Shown here in pieces: positions 17,054-26,450 of a stretch of DNA of 64,000 nt. Position 1 is the stretch's first letter; each line of letters begins with the position of its first letter. The stretch comes from Bacteroidales bacterium. Its GTDB lineage: Bacteria; Bacteroidota; Bacteroidia; Bacteroidales; UBA3824. A program made the position numbers and the translations under genes. Location: assembly GCA_016293845.1 (NCBI GenBank), contig JAEDDH010000006.1:62001-126000 (forward strand). The letters are read 5' to 3'. Below the pieces are notes generated by a model that had not been told where the DNA came from, made no database searches, and was given only the letters and a program-made list of their open reading frames with translations.

Positions 17054-17971
17054 TTATTTACTGATATTTACATCTAATTTTGCGCGACTTTGCGTTACCA
17101 CAAATACACCGGCAAAAATCAACAATGCGGCTGCTAATTTGTATATCGAAAACGTGTCCATACCCACTGCAATAGCTGCCGCCGTAGCTACCACGGGCTG
17201 AACATAGTTGTACATCACCATCACGGTAGGGCGCAGACGATGCTGCCCCACAGGTATAAGAAAATAACAGATAAACGTTCCGCCTACCACCACTTGCGCT
17301 ATTGCCCAATATACCGACGACGGAAGACTTTGATAATCAACGCTCATCATATCTTTAGCAAAAATGGGGACAAAAATTATAGACGCCCAAAGAAACATCC
17401 ATTTCATTATGGTAACAGGCGAATATTTAGCCACTAAATCTTTGAAAATCACCACATAAAAAGCAAAACTAAATTGAGCCACAATGCAACAGAGGTTTCC
17501 GGCAAGGTTCGATTTCCCTGTGCCACTCGCCGCGCCACACACAAGTATCAATGCTCCCGAAATGCCAAGCACAATACCCGCAATTTTAAAAAACGACACA
17601 GGCTCTTTTAATATCAATGCCGAAATTATCATTGTGATAACGGGCAAAAATGTTGTAATCACCGATGCATCCACAGGCGAGGTGAGCGAAACTCCCGTTA
17701 CAAACAATCCTTGATTAAACACCACGGCAAGCAAAGATGCAAATAAGAGACGAATTTTATCGCGACGCTCTACATGTTCGGATTTAAAAAATAGCGATGC
17801 CGTCCAAAACAAAATACAAGCACCTCCTATGCGAAAACCCGTTACAGCAAACGAAGATACTGAATCAAAACTCATTACGTATTTGCTCACAGGAGCCATA
17901 ACGCCCCAAATAATATTGGCAAAAAGCATTGCGGCATGTCCCGCCAAAGTATGGCTATTAAATGGGCGCAT
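17054..17971 (-). CDS. EamA/DMT-family permease
   Basis: A 305-residue drug/metabolite transporter with ten hydrophobic helices in two EamA repeats. The first opens LFANIIWGVMAPVSKYV and the second GNLCCIVAQFSFAFYVVIFK, both with the conserved Trp/Gly/Pro pattern of the family. Members export amino acids, nucleosides or other metabolites. Its start codon abuts the stop of the upstream NUDIX regulator (one shared base), so translation is coupled and the regulator may respond to the transported metabolite; that link is inference. Confidence 0.87.
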   Translation of the reverse strand: MRPFNSHTLAGHAAMLFANIIWGVMAPVSKYVMSFDSVSSFAVTGFRIGGACILFWTASLFFKSEHVERRDKIRLLFASLLAVVFNQGLFVTGVSLTSPVDASVITTFLPVITMIISALILKEPVSFFKIAGIVLGISGALILVCGAASGTGKSNLAGNLCCIVAQFSFAFYVVIFKDLVAKYSPVTIMKWMFLWASIIFVPIFAKDMMSVDYQSLPSSVYWAIAQVVVGGTFICYFLIPVGQHRLRPTVMVMYNYVQPVVATAAAIAVGMDTFSIYKLAAALLIFAGVFVVTQSRAKLDVNISK

Positions 17972-18660
17972 TATATTTCAAAATTAAAACCTTCTTGTGT
18001 TAATTGGAGATAACGCTCTCTGTTGAAACTCATTAAACGAGGCGCACGGTAAGCCACATTTTGCACTTTTTCGTCGAGAATATCGAGAACGCCTGTTTTA
18101 AGAATCTTTGACGAAAAATTGCGGCGGTCGAATTTGCGTTCCAAAACAGCCTCGTATAGGGTTTGCAATTGTGTCATTGTAAATTTTTGATCCAAAAGTT
18201 CAAACCCAATTGGGCGATAGCGGATTTGATTTTGAATACGTTGTTTGGCAGTTTCGAGAATTTTTTTGTGGTCGAATGCCAAAGGGGGCAACTCATTGAT
18301 TTTAAACCAACCAGCCTGTGAAGCATCCGTTCCTCCATGTGGGAAATAGTCGGTACTGCGCACAAGTGCATAATAAGCCACCGAAACCACACGTCCACGA
18401 GGGTCGCGATCGATGTCGCCAAAAGTGTACAACTGCTCCATATACACGTCCTTTACGCCGGTTTCCTCGTAGAGTTCACGACGGGCGCATTCATCCACGG
18501 TTTCATCTATACGTACAAAACCGCCCGGAAACGCATACACATTGATATACGGCTCAATGCCGCGCTTTACAAGCAAAACATTCAACGCGCTACCGTCAAA
18601 ACCAAACACCACACAGTCGGTGGCCAAAGCAGGTCGTGGAAATTCGTATTCAAATGCCAT
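17971..18660 (-). CDS. NUDIX domain protein with C-terminal winged helix (NrtR-like)
   Basis: A protein of about 229 residues with a NUDIX fold (RPALATDCVVFGFDGSALNV) and Nudix box GGFVRIDETVDECARRELYE EETG region, in which the catalytic Glu residues are kept. The last 80 residues form a wHTH-like part (FTMTQLQTLYEAVLERKFD, RRNFSSKILKTG) found in NrtR/AraR-type regulators of NAD or sugar metabolism. ATG at 18660 is chosen because MAFEYEF precedes the NUDIX strands directly. It may be a regulator, an active hydrolase, or both. The tight junction with the EamA permease suggests shared control. Confidence 0.85.
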   Translation of the reverse strand: MAFEYEFPRPALATDCVVFGFDGSALNVLLVKRGIEPYINVYAFPGGFVRIDETVDECARRELYEETGVKDVYMEQLYTFGDIDRDPRGRVVSVAYYALVRSTDYFPHGGTDASQAGWFKINELPPLAFDHKKILETAKQRIQNQIRYRPIGFELLDQKFTMTQLQTLYEAVLERKFDRRNFSSKILKTGVLDILDEKVQNVAYRAPRLMSFNRERYLQLTQEGFNFEI

Positions 18661-18728
18661 ATTCTTTGCGTTTTTGATACGCAAAGTTAGAGATTATCTG
18701 TTATTTATGGGTTAAGTTAAGGTGATTT

Positions 18729-19439
18729 CTACACATTAATGTAAAAATCCTTCACCAAATCTTTAAAACGCTGAGTATAAACATTTTGAGAAGAATATAT
18801 TACTAACATTTCTTGTTTCATCGGCAAGATTGATTTAGCAAAATGAAGGATAACACGCAGAGGATCAGAATTTTCAAACGATTTTACAAGAGTTTTGCCG
18901 CAGATATGCAGTCCGTTGGCAATGCAGAGTCGGTTAAAATAGAGGCGTTCCGACTCGGGCAATATCACCGAAAATGTTCCGCCAGAAGTCAAGACACGCG
19001 CCACTGTGGGAACAAACTTTTCAAACGGCAACGAATCTTCGTGACGGGCAATCCTGCGACCTTGACTACTTGATTTCAACGAGTTACGAAAAAATGGCGG
19101 ATTTGAAACAATATAGTCGAATCGTTCAGCACAATCATTAAACAGAGTAAGGAAATCACCGTTAACAACCTTGATTCTTGAAGCGAATTTTGATTTTTCA
19201 ACATTTTCAATTGCTTGATTATAAGCATCTTTATCTATTTCCACAGCAGTTATATCCGCCAACGACCTCTGTGCCGCCATCAATGATAACAATCCTGTTC
19301 CTGTGCCAATGTCGAGCACTTTTTTAGCCATTCCAAACCCACAGCACGCCCCAAGCGCTATACCGTCGGTGGATACTTTCATCGCGGTTTTGTCTTGATA
19401 GATAGTAAACTGCTTAAAACGGAAATAGGGGTTGGACAT
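18729..19439 (-). CDS. trmN6: tRNA1(Val) (adenine37-N6)-methyltransferase
   Basis: An SAM-dependent N6-adenine methyltransferase of 236 residues that modifies A37 of tRNA1(Val). The N-terminus FRFKQFTIYQDKTAMKVSTD is the distinctive YfiC/TrmN6 start, followed by SAM motif I (VLDIGTGTGLLSLMAAQR), the acidic motif (ITAVEIDKDAY) and catalytic NPPF (DYIVSNPPFFRNS). It is separated by 5 bases from the downstream end of the TIGR02757 gene and belongs to the same-strand housekeeping run. Confidence 0.92.
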   Translation of the reverse strand: MSNPYFRFKQFTIYQDKTAMKVSTDGIALGACCGFGMAKKVLDIGTGTGLLSLMAAQRSLADITAVEIDKDAYNQAIENVEKSKFASRIKVVNGDFLTLFNDCAERFDYIVSNPPFFRNSLKSSSQGRRIARHEDSLPFEKFVPTVARVLTSGGTFSVILPESERLYFNRLCIANGLHICGKTLVKSFENSDPLRVILHFAKSILPMKQEMLVIYSSQNVYTQRFKDLVKDFYINV

Positions 19440-19444
19440 TTCAA

Positions 19445-20203
19445 CTAAAACTTTTCAAAAATTCCCAATCCAAAAAGTGCAAAATCATATTTCACCGGGT
19501 CGGTGGGGTCTAACTTGCGTAAGTTTTCGGTGATTTCCTCCACAGTTTTCCAATTGTTTTGAGTGCGGGTTATGAGTCCAAGTTTACGACCTGTGGCAGC
19601 AGTGTGAGTATCTAAGGGAAGCATCAATGCCGATGTAGGAATATTCCAAAGCCCAAAATGCACACCCGATTTATCCTTGCGGCACAGCCACATAAGGTAC
19701 ATATTCAAGCGTTTGCCGGCTGCACCTTTCTTTACATCGGCAATGTGTTTGGTGGTACGCAATGGATAGTTGCACTCAAAAAATATTTTTCTAAAATTGA
19801 TTAGAGTCTCCTTTATACTCTGTGTTTTGCGAAAATTATCTTCAAAAACCGCCTTCAATCCGCCATGATTGCGGTAGATATTTTGCAAACTCGCCACGCA
19901 ATATTGGAAATCTTGATTCTGAAAAGTACGGTGCACAAACGGAGGGAAATCGTCAGCATTTCCCGGGTCAAAATTCATTACAAAATCGTAAGGAGTATTG
20001 CCCATTATATCCATCATACGGTGAGCATTGCGCACAATCATTTTGCGATTGCCCCACGCAATGGTAGAAGCAAGAAAACCTGAAATTTCAATATCCTCAC
20101 GCATTGTAAACGAGTGCGGAATCTGTATCGGGTCGCTATCGATAAACTCAGGGGTATTATATTGATGATATTTCTCATCCAAAAATTCTTTTAGATTCTC
20201 CAT
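19445..20203 (-). CDS. TIGR02757 (DUF2400) family protein
   Basis: A protein of about 252 residues in the conserved TIGR02757/DUF2400 family, common in Bacteroidota, Chlorobi and some Proteobacteria and without a settled function. Visible family features include IPHSFTMREDIEISGFLAST, AWGNRKMIVRNAHRMMDIMG, RLNMYLMWLCRKD and LPLDTHTAATGRKLGL. The pattern resembles helix-hairpin-helix DNA glycosylase-like folds in the last third, which is an impression only. ATG at 20203 is preferred over a TTG at 20215. It lies 15 bases downstream of lolD. Confidence 0.85.
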   Translation of the reverse strand: MENLKEFLDEKYHQYNTPEFIDSDPIQIPHSFTMREDIEISGFLASTIAWGNRKMIVRNAHRMMDIMGNTPYDFVMNFDPGNADDFPPFVHRTFQNQDFQYCVASLQNIYRNHGGLKAVFEDNFRKTQSIKETLINFRKIFFECNYPLRTTKHIADVKKGAAGKRLNMYLMWLCRKDKSGVHFGLWNIPTSALMLPLDTHTAATGRKLGLITRTQNNWKTVEEITENLRKLDPTDPVKYDFALFGLGIFEKF

Positions 20204-20218
20204 TTCAATTTTCAATTC

Positions 20219-20872
20219 TTAACTTTCAATTACGCCGTCTTTTATTCTAATAATTCTATCGCTCATATCGGCGAAATGCTCGTCGTGAGTAACGATAACA
20301 AATGTATGTTTAAATGTATCGCGAAGATTGAACAACAGATTGTGCAATTCGTCGCGGTTTTTACTGTCTAAGTTTCCCGAAGGTTCGTCGGCAAATATCA
20401 CCGAAGGCGAGTTGATCAACGAACGGGCTATTGCCACACGCTGTTGTTCGCCACCCGAAAGTTCTGTGGGTTTGTGGGTAAACCGATGGCTGAGGTTCAA
20501 GAAACCAAGAAGTTCTTCGGCACGTTTTTCGGCATCAGTTTTATTCATTCCGCCTATCATAGCAGGTATGCACACGTTTTCTACAGCAGTAAATTCGGGC
20601 AAAAGGTGGTGAAACTGAAAAACAAAACCTATATTCTTATTACGAAAATCAGCCAATTGCTTGGGTTTTAATATATTAACATCAGTTTCATTTATTATCA
20701 CTCGACCTTCGTCGGGTTTTAAAAGCGTACCTGCAATTTGCAAAAGAGTTGTTTTTCCTGCACCACTTGCTCCAACGATTGAAACAATCTGACTACCATC
20801 TATTTCAAGGTCGATACCACGCAGCACAGGCAACGGACCATAACTCTTTTTTATGTTTTCTAAAACTATCAT
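20219..20872 (-). CDS. lolD: ABC transporter ATP-binding protein (LolD-like)
   Basis: The ATPase of the MacB/LolD group, which in the LolCDE complex releases outer-membrane lipoproteins from the inner membrane. All nucleotide-binding motifs are present: Walker A GASGAGKTT, Q-loop GFVFQFHHLLPEF, signature LSGGEQQRVAIARSL, Walker B VIFADEPSGNLD and switch VTHDEHF. FHHLLPEFTA is typical of LolD. No LolC/E permease is adjacent, as is usual in Bacteroidota, so a role with another FtsX-like permease is possible. ATG at 20872 is preferred to one two codons upstream. Confidence 0.9.
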   Translation of the reverse strand: MIVLENIKKSYGPLPVLRGIDLEIDGSQIVSIVGASGAGKTTLLQIAGTLLKPDEGRVIINETDVNILKPKQLADFRNKNIGFVFQFHHLLPEFTAVENVCIPAMIGGMNKTDAEKRAEELLGFLNLSHRFTHKPTELSGGEQQRVAIARSLINSPSVIFADEPSGNLDSKNRDELHNLLFNLRDTFKHTFVIVTHDEHFADMSDRIIRIKDGVIES

Positions 20873-20901
20873 AAACAAATGTTTTTACACGCAAAAATAA
20901 T

Positions 20902-20938
20902 AAAAAAAACGTCCGGCAAACTGTCGGACGTTTTTTTT
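20902..20938 (-). terminator. Terminator of secDF
   Basis: Stem ACGTCCG / CGGACGT with a 9-base loop, flanked by eight A on one side and eight T on the other. It works on the reverse strand directly after secDF and could also act in both directions. Confidence 0.85.
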
Positions 20939-20955
20939 ACATATAGAAATTACTG

Positions 20956-23900
20956 TTATTTCTTTTCGGGTAAAGCTTCATTCTCTTTGCTTTTCATAAT
21001 GTCGTAGGCAACGGGAGATGCGATACATACCGAAGAGTAAGTTCCGACGACTGTACCAAGCAAGAGTGCGAATACAAATCCACGGATAACTTCACCACCG
21101 AATATGAATATTACCAACAATACAAAGATTGTAGTCAATGATGAATTGATTGTACGGCTCAATGTTGAATTGATAGCGTCGTTCATATTGGTTTTGAGGT
21201 CGGTTTTTGAATGCAGACCAATAAACTCACGGATACGGTCGAATACAACCACGGTATCGTTGATAGAGTAACCTACGATGGTAAGGATAGCGGCTATAAA
21301 CGATTGGTCGATTTCCATTGAGAAAGGCATTATGCTGCTAAAGAGCGAGTAAATACCAAGTACAAACAGCACGTCGTGGCAAAGTGCGAGAGTTGCGCTC
21401 ATACCGTACGAACCTTTGTGAAAACGGATGAAGATGTAGATAAACATCACAATCAACGCAAACGCGATGGCCAGGATAGCCGAGTACATAATATCATCAG
21501 CAATGGTAGGTCCTACTTTCGACGAGCTTTGGAAACCGTAAGTTTCTTTGCTATTGTCGGATGTGATTTGAGGAGCTCCGTTGGCATCAAAAATAAATCC
21601 TTGCAAGAATTGATCTTTTGTTATAGAAGTATTCTTGAAGAAAGGGAGCAACTTGTTGAAAAGTATCTCTTCAATTTCGGTGTCAACATTTTCGCCTTCG
21701 TCGTCGATACGGAATTTGGTGATGATTTTTACTTGGTTGTCGCTACCAAATGTTTTTACCAAAGGTGCAGAACCGAAATCAGCAGCAAGTGCATTAGAAA
21801 CTGCGTTAGTGGCTACCGACTGGTCGAATTTTACAACGTATGTACGTCCACCAAGGAAGTCAACGCCTTTGTCAAAACCTTTAATAGCCATAGAAGCAAT
21901 ACCAAGAATAATAACTACGCCCGAAATAATGTAAAATTTCTTACGTCCACCAATAAAATCGAAGTGGGTGTTTTTCATAGCAAACTCGTTCCACTTGCTC
22001 CAGAAATTAATGTTTTTGTCCTTATCTAAGAAGATAGAGAAAATCAAACGAGTGATAAACAATGCCGAGAACAAGGTGGTAAGAATACCGATTACCAATG
22101 TGGTGGCAAAACCTTGAATCGGGCCGTGTCCAAAGATGTAAAGGATAATACCGGTAAAAATTGTGGTAACGTTACCGTCGATAATTGCTGAATAAGAGTT
22201 GGCATAACCGTCTTTAACAGCAAGTTTAAGACCTTTACCACTGTGAAGTTCCTCACGAATACGCTCGAATATAATCACATTGGCGTCCACAGCCATACCC
22301 ATTGTGAGGACGATACCTGCGATACCAGGGAGAGTAAGAACTGCACCCAACGAGGCAAGTACACCAAACAAGAAGAAAATGTTGCATATCAACGCCAAAG
22401 CAGCTGCAAAACCAGCTCTGCGGTAGTAAACAATCATATAGAGGATGATTACCAAGAAAGCACCGATAAACGACCACATACCTTGGTTGATAGTAGCCTG
22501 ACCGAGCGAAGGTCCTACTATTTCTTCCTCAATAATTTTAGCAGGAGCAGGCAATTTGCCTGATTTCAAGATTGTTGCCAAGTCTTTTGCTTCTGCAACG
22601 GTAAAGTTACCTGTAATTTGCGAATTACCGCCAGTGATTTCGTTCTGAACTGTGGGGAACGAATAAACTAAGTTGTCAAGTACAATAGCAATTTGTTTGC
22701 CTACATTGTCTTTGGTAATGCGAGCCCACTCTTTAGCTCCTTGACCGTTCATAGTCATAGAAACCTGAGCTGCGGCACGACGGTCGTCGAACTCTTCGCG
22801 AGCGTTGGTAATAACATCACCGGTAAGGCAAGGATTGCCACGGTCGGTACGAATAGCTACAAGTTCAAAATAGTTAGCTTCTTTGTCCCACTCGGGCGAT
22901 TTTACACACCACAAGAATTTCAAGTCGCGGGGGAAAATGTCGGCAACTTGAGGCAAAGCCAAATATTTGTTAACCTTAGCGGTATCAGCGTAATGAGCAT
23001 AACCTACTGCTGCACCACCGTAAAGGTTGCCATTGCGGTCAACCATAGGATTGAGCACTGCGAACAATGGGTTTTGTTTGCGGAATTGATCAAGTGTGAT
23101 ATTTGCTTGGTCGATTTTTGCCGTATCAGATGTTGCTACAATTGAAGAATCATTTAAATCTAAGAGAGATTTAGTAGTGTCGGCAGCTGGAGCCTGAGTG
23201 TTTTCAGCATCAGCGACCACATCGTTAGAATGAACTGCATTTTCAACAGCCACACCTTCGGGATTATCAACATCTAAACCAGCGTCGATCAAAGTTTTAA
23301 GTTTAGCATCAGCTTGCTGAATCTGCGACCATATTTCGGTAACATCGTAAGTTTTCCAAAATTCGAGGTTGGCAGTACCTTGAAGCATTTTCTTAACACG
23401 CTCAGGATCTTTAACACCCGGAAGCTCAACGAGGATACGACCTGTTTGTCCGCTGATTTTTTGGATATTAGGCTGAACCACGCCAAGACGGTCGATACGA
23501 GTAGAAAGCACCATAAAGCAGTTTTCGATAGCTACCTCACTTTCTTCACGCAACACCTCAATAACTTGTGCGTTGGTAGAGTTGAAATTAACTCTGCCCT
23601 TTAATGATTCTGTTGTGAAAATCGAAGCGAGTTTGTCGTTAGGATTCAGTTGTTCGAAAGCCTTTCCAAACAAGGTGATGAAGTCGTCTTGACTGTTTTT
23701 CTGATCTTCCTTCGCTTTTTTGAGAGCGTTAACGAAAGCGGGGTCTTGGTTGTGGTTAGATAATGCAACCACAACATCGGGAACAGAAATTTCAAGAATA
23801 ACGTTCATACCTCCTTTGAGGTCGAGGCCGAAGTTCAACTCGCGTTCGAGACATTCTTTGTAGGTGTACTTTCTAATCCAAAAAAAGTTGTACACTTCTT

Positions 23901-24066
23901 TACTTCCAATAGAGTCTAAGTATTTCGCTTCTTTTACATCATCACCTTTTGCATATTCGGCGGCTTTGCTTCGTACGCGTGAGGTTACAAACGTAAACGA
24001 AAGCTGATACAAACTCGCTAAGGCTAAGAGAATTGCTAATAACCTTATTACTCCTTTGTTTTGCAT
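20956..24066 (-). CDS. secDF: Fused protein translocase subunit SecDF
   Basis: A 1036-residue inner-membrane protein joining SecD and SecF, the usual form in Bacteroidota. SecDF uses proton motive force to pull preproteins through SecYEG on the periplasmic side. The SecD part shows LNFGLDLKGGMNVILEI near the start, a large P1 periplasmic domain with a Bacteroidota-type insert, and GIAGIVLTMGMAVDANVIIF before FERIREE. The SecF part starts after about residue 680 with DFIGGRKKFYIISGVVII and includes VGYSINDTVVVFDRIRE. It has a perfect TTTG-N19-TATATTTG promoter and its own terminator, so it is monocistronic. Confidence 0.97.
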   Translation of the reverse strand: MQNKGVIRLLAILLALASLYQLSFTFVTSRVRSKAAEYAKGDDVKEAKYLDSIGSKEVYNFFWIRKYTYKECLERELNFGLDLKGGMNVILEISVPDVVVALSNHNQDPAFVNALKKAKEDQKNSQDDFITLFGKAFEQLNPNDKLASIFTTESLKGRVNFNSTNAQVIEVLREESEVAIENCFMVLSTRIDRLGVVQPNIQKISGQTGRILVELPGVKDPERVKKMLQGTANLEFWKTYDVTEIWSQIQQADAKLKTLIDAGLDVDNPEGVAVENAVHSNDVVADAENTQAPAADTTKSLLDLNDSSIVATSDTAKIDQANITLDQFRKQNPLFAVLNPMVDRNGNLYGGAAVGYAHYADTAKVNKYLALPQVADIFPRDLKFLWCVKSPEWDKEANYFELVAIRTDRGNPCLTGDVITNAREEFDDRRAAAQVSMTMNGQGAKEWARITKDNVGKQIAIVLDNLVYSFPTVQNEITGGNSQITGNFTVAEAKDLATILKSGKLPAPAKIIEEEIVGPSLGQATINQGMWSFIGAFLVIILYMIVYYRRAGFAAALALICNIFFLFGVLASLGAVLTLPGIAGIVLTMGMAVDANVIIFERIREELHSGKGLKLAVKDGYANSYSAIIDGNVTTIFTGIILYIFGHGPIQGFATTLVIGILTTLFSALFITRLIFSIFLDKDKNINFWSKWNEFAMKNTHFDFIGGRKKFYIISGVVIILGIASMAIKGFDKGVDFLGGRTYVVKFDQSVATNAVSNALAADFGSAPLVKTFGSDNQVKIITKFRIDDEGENVDTEIEEILFNKLLPFFKNTSITKDQFLQGFIFDANGAPQITSDNSKETYGFQSSSKVGPTIADDIMYSAILAIAFALIVMFIYIFIRFHKGSYGMSATLALCHDVLFVLGIYSLFSSIMPFSMEIDQSFIAAILTIVGYSINDTVVVFDRIREFIGLHSKTDLKTNMNDAINSTLSRTINSSLTTIFVLLVIFIFGGEVIRGFVFALLLGTVVGTYSSVCIASPVAYDIMKSKENEALPEKK

Positions 24067-24133
24067 TTGTTCTTCGTTTATTTTGAAATTTTTATTTAAT
24101 CTAATAACAATTAACGCATTTTATTTGCGGTCG

Positions 24134-24164
24134 CAAATATAGTTTTTTTTTTATTCATAGCAAA
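24134..24164 (-). promoter_or_regulatory. secDF promoter
   Basis: On the reverse strand, TTTG (24161-24164), 19 bases, then TATATTTG (24134-24141), which matches the Bacteroidota primary-sigma promoter. Confidence 0.75.
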
Positions 24165-24220
24165 GTTTTTTGTTTTTTTTATTTTACCTTTGACACAAAT
24201 AAATACACCTTATATATTAT

Positions 24221-24616
24221 ATGGAAGATTTAATAGAAAAAACTAAGCAACTTATTGGCAACGACCGTTTTGCAGCTACTAACGGTATTACACTCGAAAG
24301 TGTATCTATGGGCTCAGCTGTAGCCAAAATGACTATTAACGAACAGCATTACAATGGATTGGGTACTGTGCAAGGCGGTGCTATTTTTACTCTTGCCGAC
24401 CTCTGCTCGGCTGCAGCATCTAATGCATACGGTATTCCCACCGTGGCTCTATCGTGCAATATTAATTTTATAAAAGCCACAAGATCAGGCGTTCTCACTG
24501 CTCGCGCTTCGGAAATTTACCGACGTCGCACCGTTGCAGGCTACGAAGTTAAGATTTACGACCAAGACGATAATCTTATCGCAGTGTTTAATACCACGTC
24601 GTATATCAAAAATTAA
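24221..24616 (+). CDS. PaaI-family hotdog thioesterase
   Basis: A 131-residue hotdog-fold acyl-CoA thioesterase. The central helix motif reads NGLGTVQGGAIFTLADLCSA, where most members have HGG; the VQGG form is seen in this subgroup, and the Asp of LAD is kept. The strands SCNINFIKATRSGVLTARA and KIYDQDDNLIAVFN complete the fold. The substrate may be phenylacetyl- or other aryl-CoA. It is transcribed divergently from secDF and overlaps the convergent cyclotransferase gene by 11 bases. Confidence 0.88.
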   Translation: MEDLIEKTKQLIGNDRFAATNGITLESVSMGSAVAKMTINEQHYNGLGTVQGGAIFTLADLCSAAASNAYGIPTVALSCNINFIKATRSGVLTARASEIYRRRTVAGYEVKIYDQDDNLIAVFNTTSYIKN

Positions 24617-25706
24617 TTTCCACTTGATACAAAGTAGGCCAATTTTTACCGGTAATAAAAAGTCTACGGCTCTTGGAGTCGTAGGCTATACCGTTAAGAA
24701 CATCGGTATCGTCGCGGTATTGGTCGGCTGGAAGTAGCCCTGTAAAATCGATATAATTAAGCACTTTGCCTGTTGAAATATCTATAATTGCCACTAAATC
24801 ACTTTGATAGATATTGGCATAGAGTTTTCCTTCTACTATTTCTAACTCGTTGAGCATCTTTACAGGACCATTGTTGTCGTACACCTGAGTAATCTTAGTG
24901 GTAGAGAAAGTGTTTTTATCAACAAAATACAGATTCTCTGTTCCATCGGTAAGTATCAAGGTATCATTATATAACACACATCCCCAACCTTCAGTACTAA
25001 TATCAAACTCTTGAAGAGTGGCAAATGTGTTTTTGTCGTAAACAAATCCCTTGTGATTTTTCCAAGTGATCTGAAAAAGGCGATTGCCATCTATAGCAAG
25101 TCCTTCTCCAAAATATGTATCATTGAGGGCAACACTTTGAATAATGTCTCCTGTTTCAAATTTCACTTTGCGCAACGATGATTTTCGGTTCAAACCCGTA
25201 GATTCGTACATAACGCCTTCGTCAAACACCAAACCTTGGGTATAAGCACCACGGTCGTGCGGGAAACGTTTAATCACTTTATATTTAACGCGTTGTGGTG
25301 TAATATCAGATTTTAAACACAGCGAACCCGAAAGATACTCAGTTTTGCCATTATACATCACCTCTGCAGATAGGCGAACATTTCCAACCCTTGAATTTTT
25401 AGTATCAAGCTGATATACTGTATCTTGCACATAAGAAGTAACTTGTTTTCCATCCACAAGAAAACGAACAGAATCTGGAGTTACAACAGTATCGCACAAT
25501 ACTTTAAGTAGAAAAACATCACCACAAACACCAACATTATCTTTGTTTTCGGGCTCTACCGAAAGTGTAAAATAAGATTTTGATTTCTGCGGATAAATAC
25601 TATTGGAAGGGTTAGCGTTATTATTAGAAGTATTGTTGTCGGAGCCACCACCGCAAGCAACCAAAGAAGCTGCAAAAAAAAGTGTATAGATATAAAGGTG
25701 TCGCAT
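24606..25706 (-). CDS. Glutaminyl-peptide cyclotransferase, lipoprotein
   Basis: A 366-residue predicted lipoprotein (LFFAASLVACGGGSD, lipobox Cys followed by Gly) with an Asn-rich linker, an N-terminal Ig-like part to about residue 130, and a beta-propeller glutamine cyclotransferase domain (plant-type QC family). Typical strands are PHDRGAYTQGLVFDEGVMYE, NDTYFGEGLAI, LNELEIVEGKLYANIYQSD and DVLNGIAYDSKSRRLFITGK. The family forms pyroglutamate at protein N-termini; many exported Bacteroidota proteins begin with Gln after cleavage. It is joined to the sixA gene, sharing the last base. Confidence 0.9.
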   Translation of the reverse strand: MRHLYIYTLFFAASLVACGGGSDNNTSNNNANPSNSIYPQKSKSYFTLSVEPENKDNVGVCGDVFLLKVLCDTVVTPDSVRFLVDGKQVTSYVQDTVYQLDTKNSRVGNVRLSAEVMYNGKTEYLSGSLCLKSDITPQRVKYKVIKRFPHDRGAYTQGLVFDEGVMYESTGLNRKSSLRKVKFETGDIIQSVALNDTYFGEGLAIDGNRLFQITWKNHKGFVYDKNTFATLQEFDISTEGWGCVLYNDTLILTDGTENLYFVDKNTFSTTKITQVYDNNGPVKMLNELEIVEGKLYANIYQSDLVAIIDISTGKVLNYIDFTGLLPADQYRDDTDVLNGIAYDSKSRRLFITGKNWPTLYQVEINF

Positions 25707-26194
25707 TATTTTACTTCTTTAGGATTGAAAAGATGATCTAAGTTGAACTGGAGGTCATCAAAATGTTCCCATTTATCAAAATCAGCCGAAAGAACAGCCA
25801 CGCAACCCGTATCCAAAGTCATGCGTTTACCTGTGAGGAAAAGCACCAAATTGCTCCACAGAGGATTGTGACCAACTATTAGCAAATTTTCAACATCGTC
25901 GTTAACTCGGCGAATTACCGAAATTATCCTCCGCAAATCTGAAAAATAAAAACACTCCTCTACCTGAATCTCCTTCAAAAAGGATGTGTTCTTTTTAACT
26001 ATAGTGGCTGTCTGCAAAGCTCGTTGAGCAGGTGATGCAATAATAGCATCAAAAGACAATTTATTATTTACCAAAAATTTAGCTACCTTTTTTGCTTCGT
26101 CCTCTCCGCGTTTGTTGAGTATACGATCCTTGTCATCTACCGAATCGTCGCTCCAATCGGATTTAGCATGGCGTAAAATATAAATACTCTTCAT
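25706..26194 (-). CDS. sixA: Phosphohistidine phosphatase SixA-like
   Basis: A 162-residue histidine phosphatase. The catalytic RHA motif is at the N-terminus (SIYILRHAKSDWSDD), the second Arg in SPAQRALQTATIV, and the second catalytic His in LLIVGHNPLWSNL. SixA proteins remove phosphate from phosphohistidine, for example on HPt domains or PTS proteins. It is the first gene of a two-gene unit with the cyclotransferase. A -7 element TATATTTG lies at 26216-26223, giving a short leader. Confidence 0.85.
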   Translation of the reverse strand: MKSIYILRHAKSDWSDDSVDDKDRILNKRGEDEAKKVAKFLVNNKLSFDAIIASPAQRALQTATIVKKNTSFLKEIQVEECFYFSDLRRIISVIRRVNDDVENLLIVGHNPLWSNLVLFLTGKRMTLDTGCVAVLSADFDKWEHFDDLQFNLDHLFNPKEVK

Positions 26195-26291
26195 TGTTAT
26201 TAATTATCTAATTTGCAAATATAAGAAAAAAATTGTTTCCATCATTCATCAAAATCAACTTTATTCTTAAAATATCAAAAAAAGATTTCAC

Positions 26292-26323
26292 AAAAAAAGA
26301 GAGCACCGAACAGTACTCTCTTT
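26292..26323 (-). terminator. Terminator-like hairpin 1
   Basis: Perfect 8-bp stem AAAGAGAG / CTCTCTTT with a run of seven A at 26292-26298, which is a T tract on the reverse strand. It sits 13 bases from an AACCTAAAACAAACTA motif. Confidence 0.6.
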
Positions 26324-26369
26324 AAAACCAAAAATTAACCTAAAACAAACTAATTAACCTAACAAAACT

Positions 26370-26420
26370 ATGAAAAATAAATTATTTTCTTCAATTTGTA
26401 AAATGTTCGATTTTGGTTAA
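26370..26420 (+). CDS. Possible 16-residue small protein
   Basis: MKNKLFSSICKMFDFG is encoded between the two hairpins, preceded by AACCTAACAAAACT, a leader type common before expressed Bacteroidales genes. I do not know a family for it. It may be a real micropeptide or a chance frame in a region transcribed from the other strand. Confidence 0.25.
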   Translation: MKNKLFSSICKMFDFG

Positions 26421-26450
26421 AAAGGAGTGTTGCAATCACTGCAACACTCC
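26419..26450 (-). terminator. Terminator-like hairpin 2
   Basis: Perfect 11-bp stem GGAGTGTTGCA / TGCAACACTCC, 5-base loop, and TTTTT on the reverse strand. It could end the response-regulator transcript or a small RNA. Confidence 0.7.
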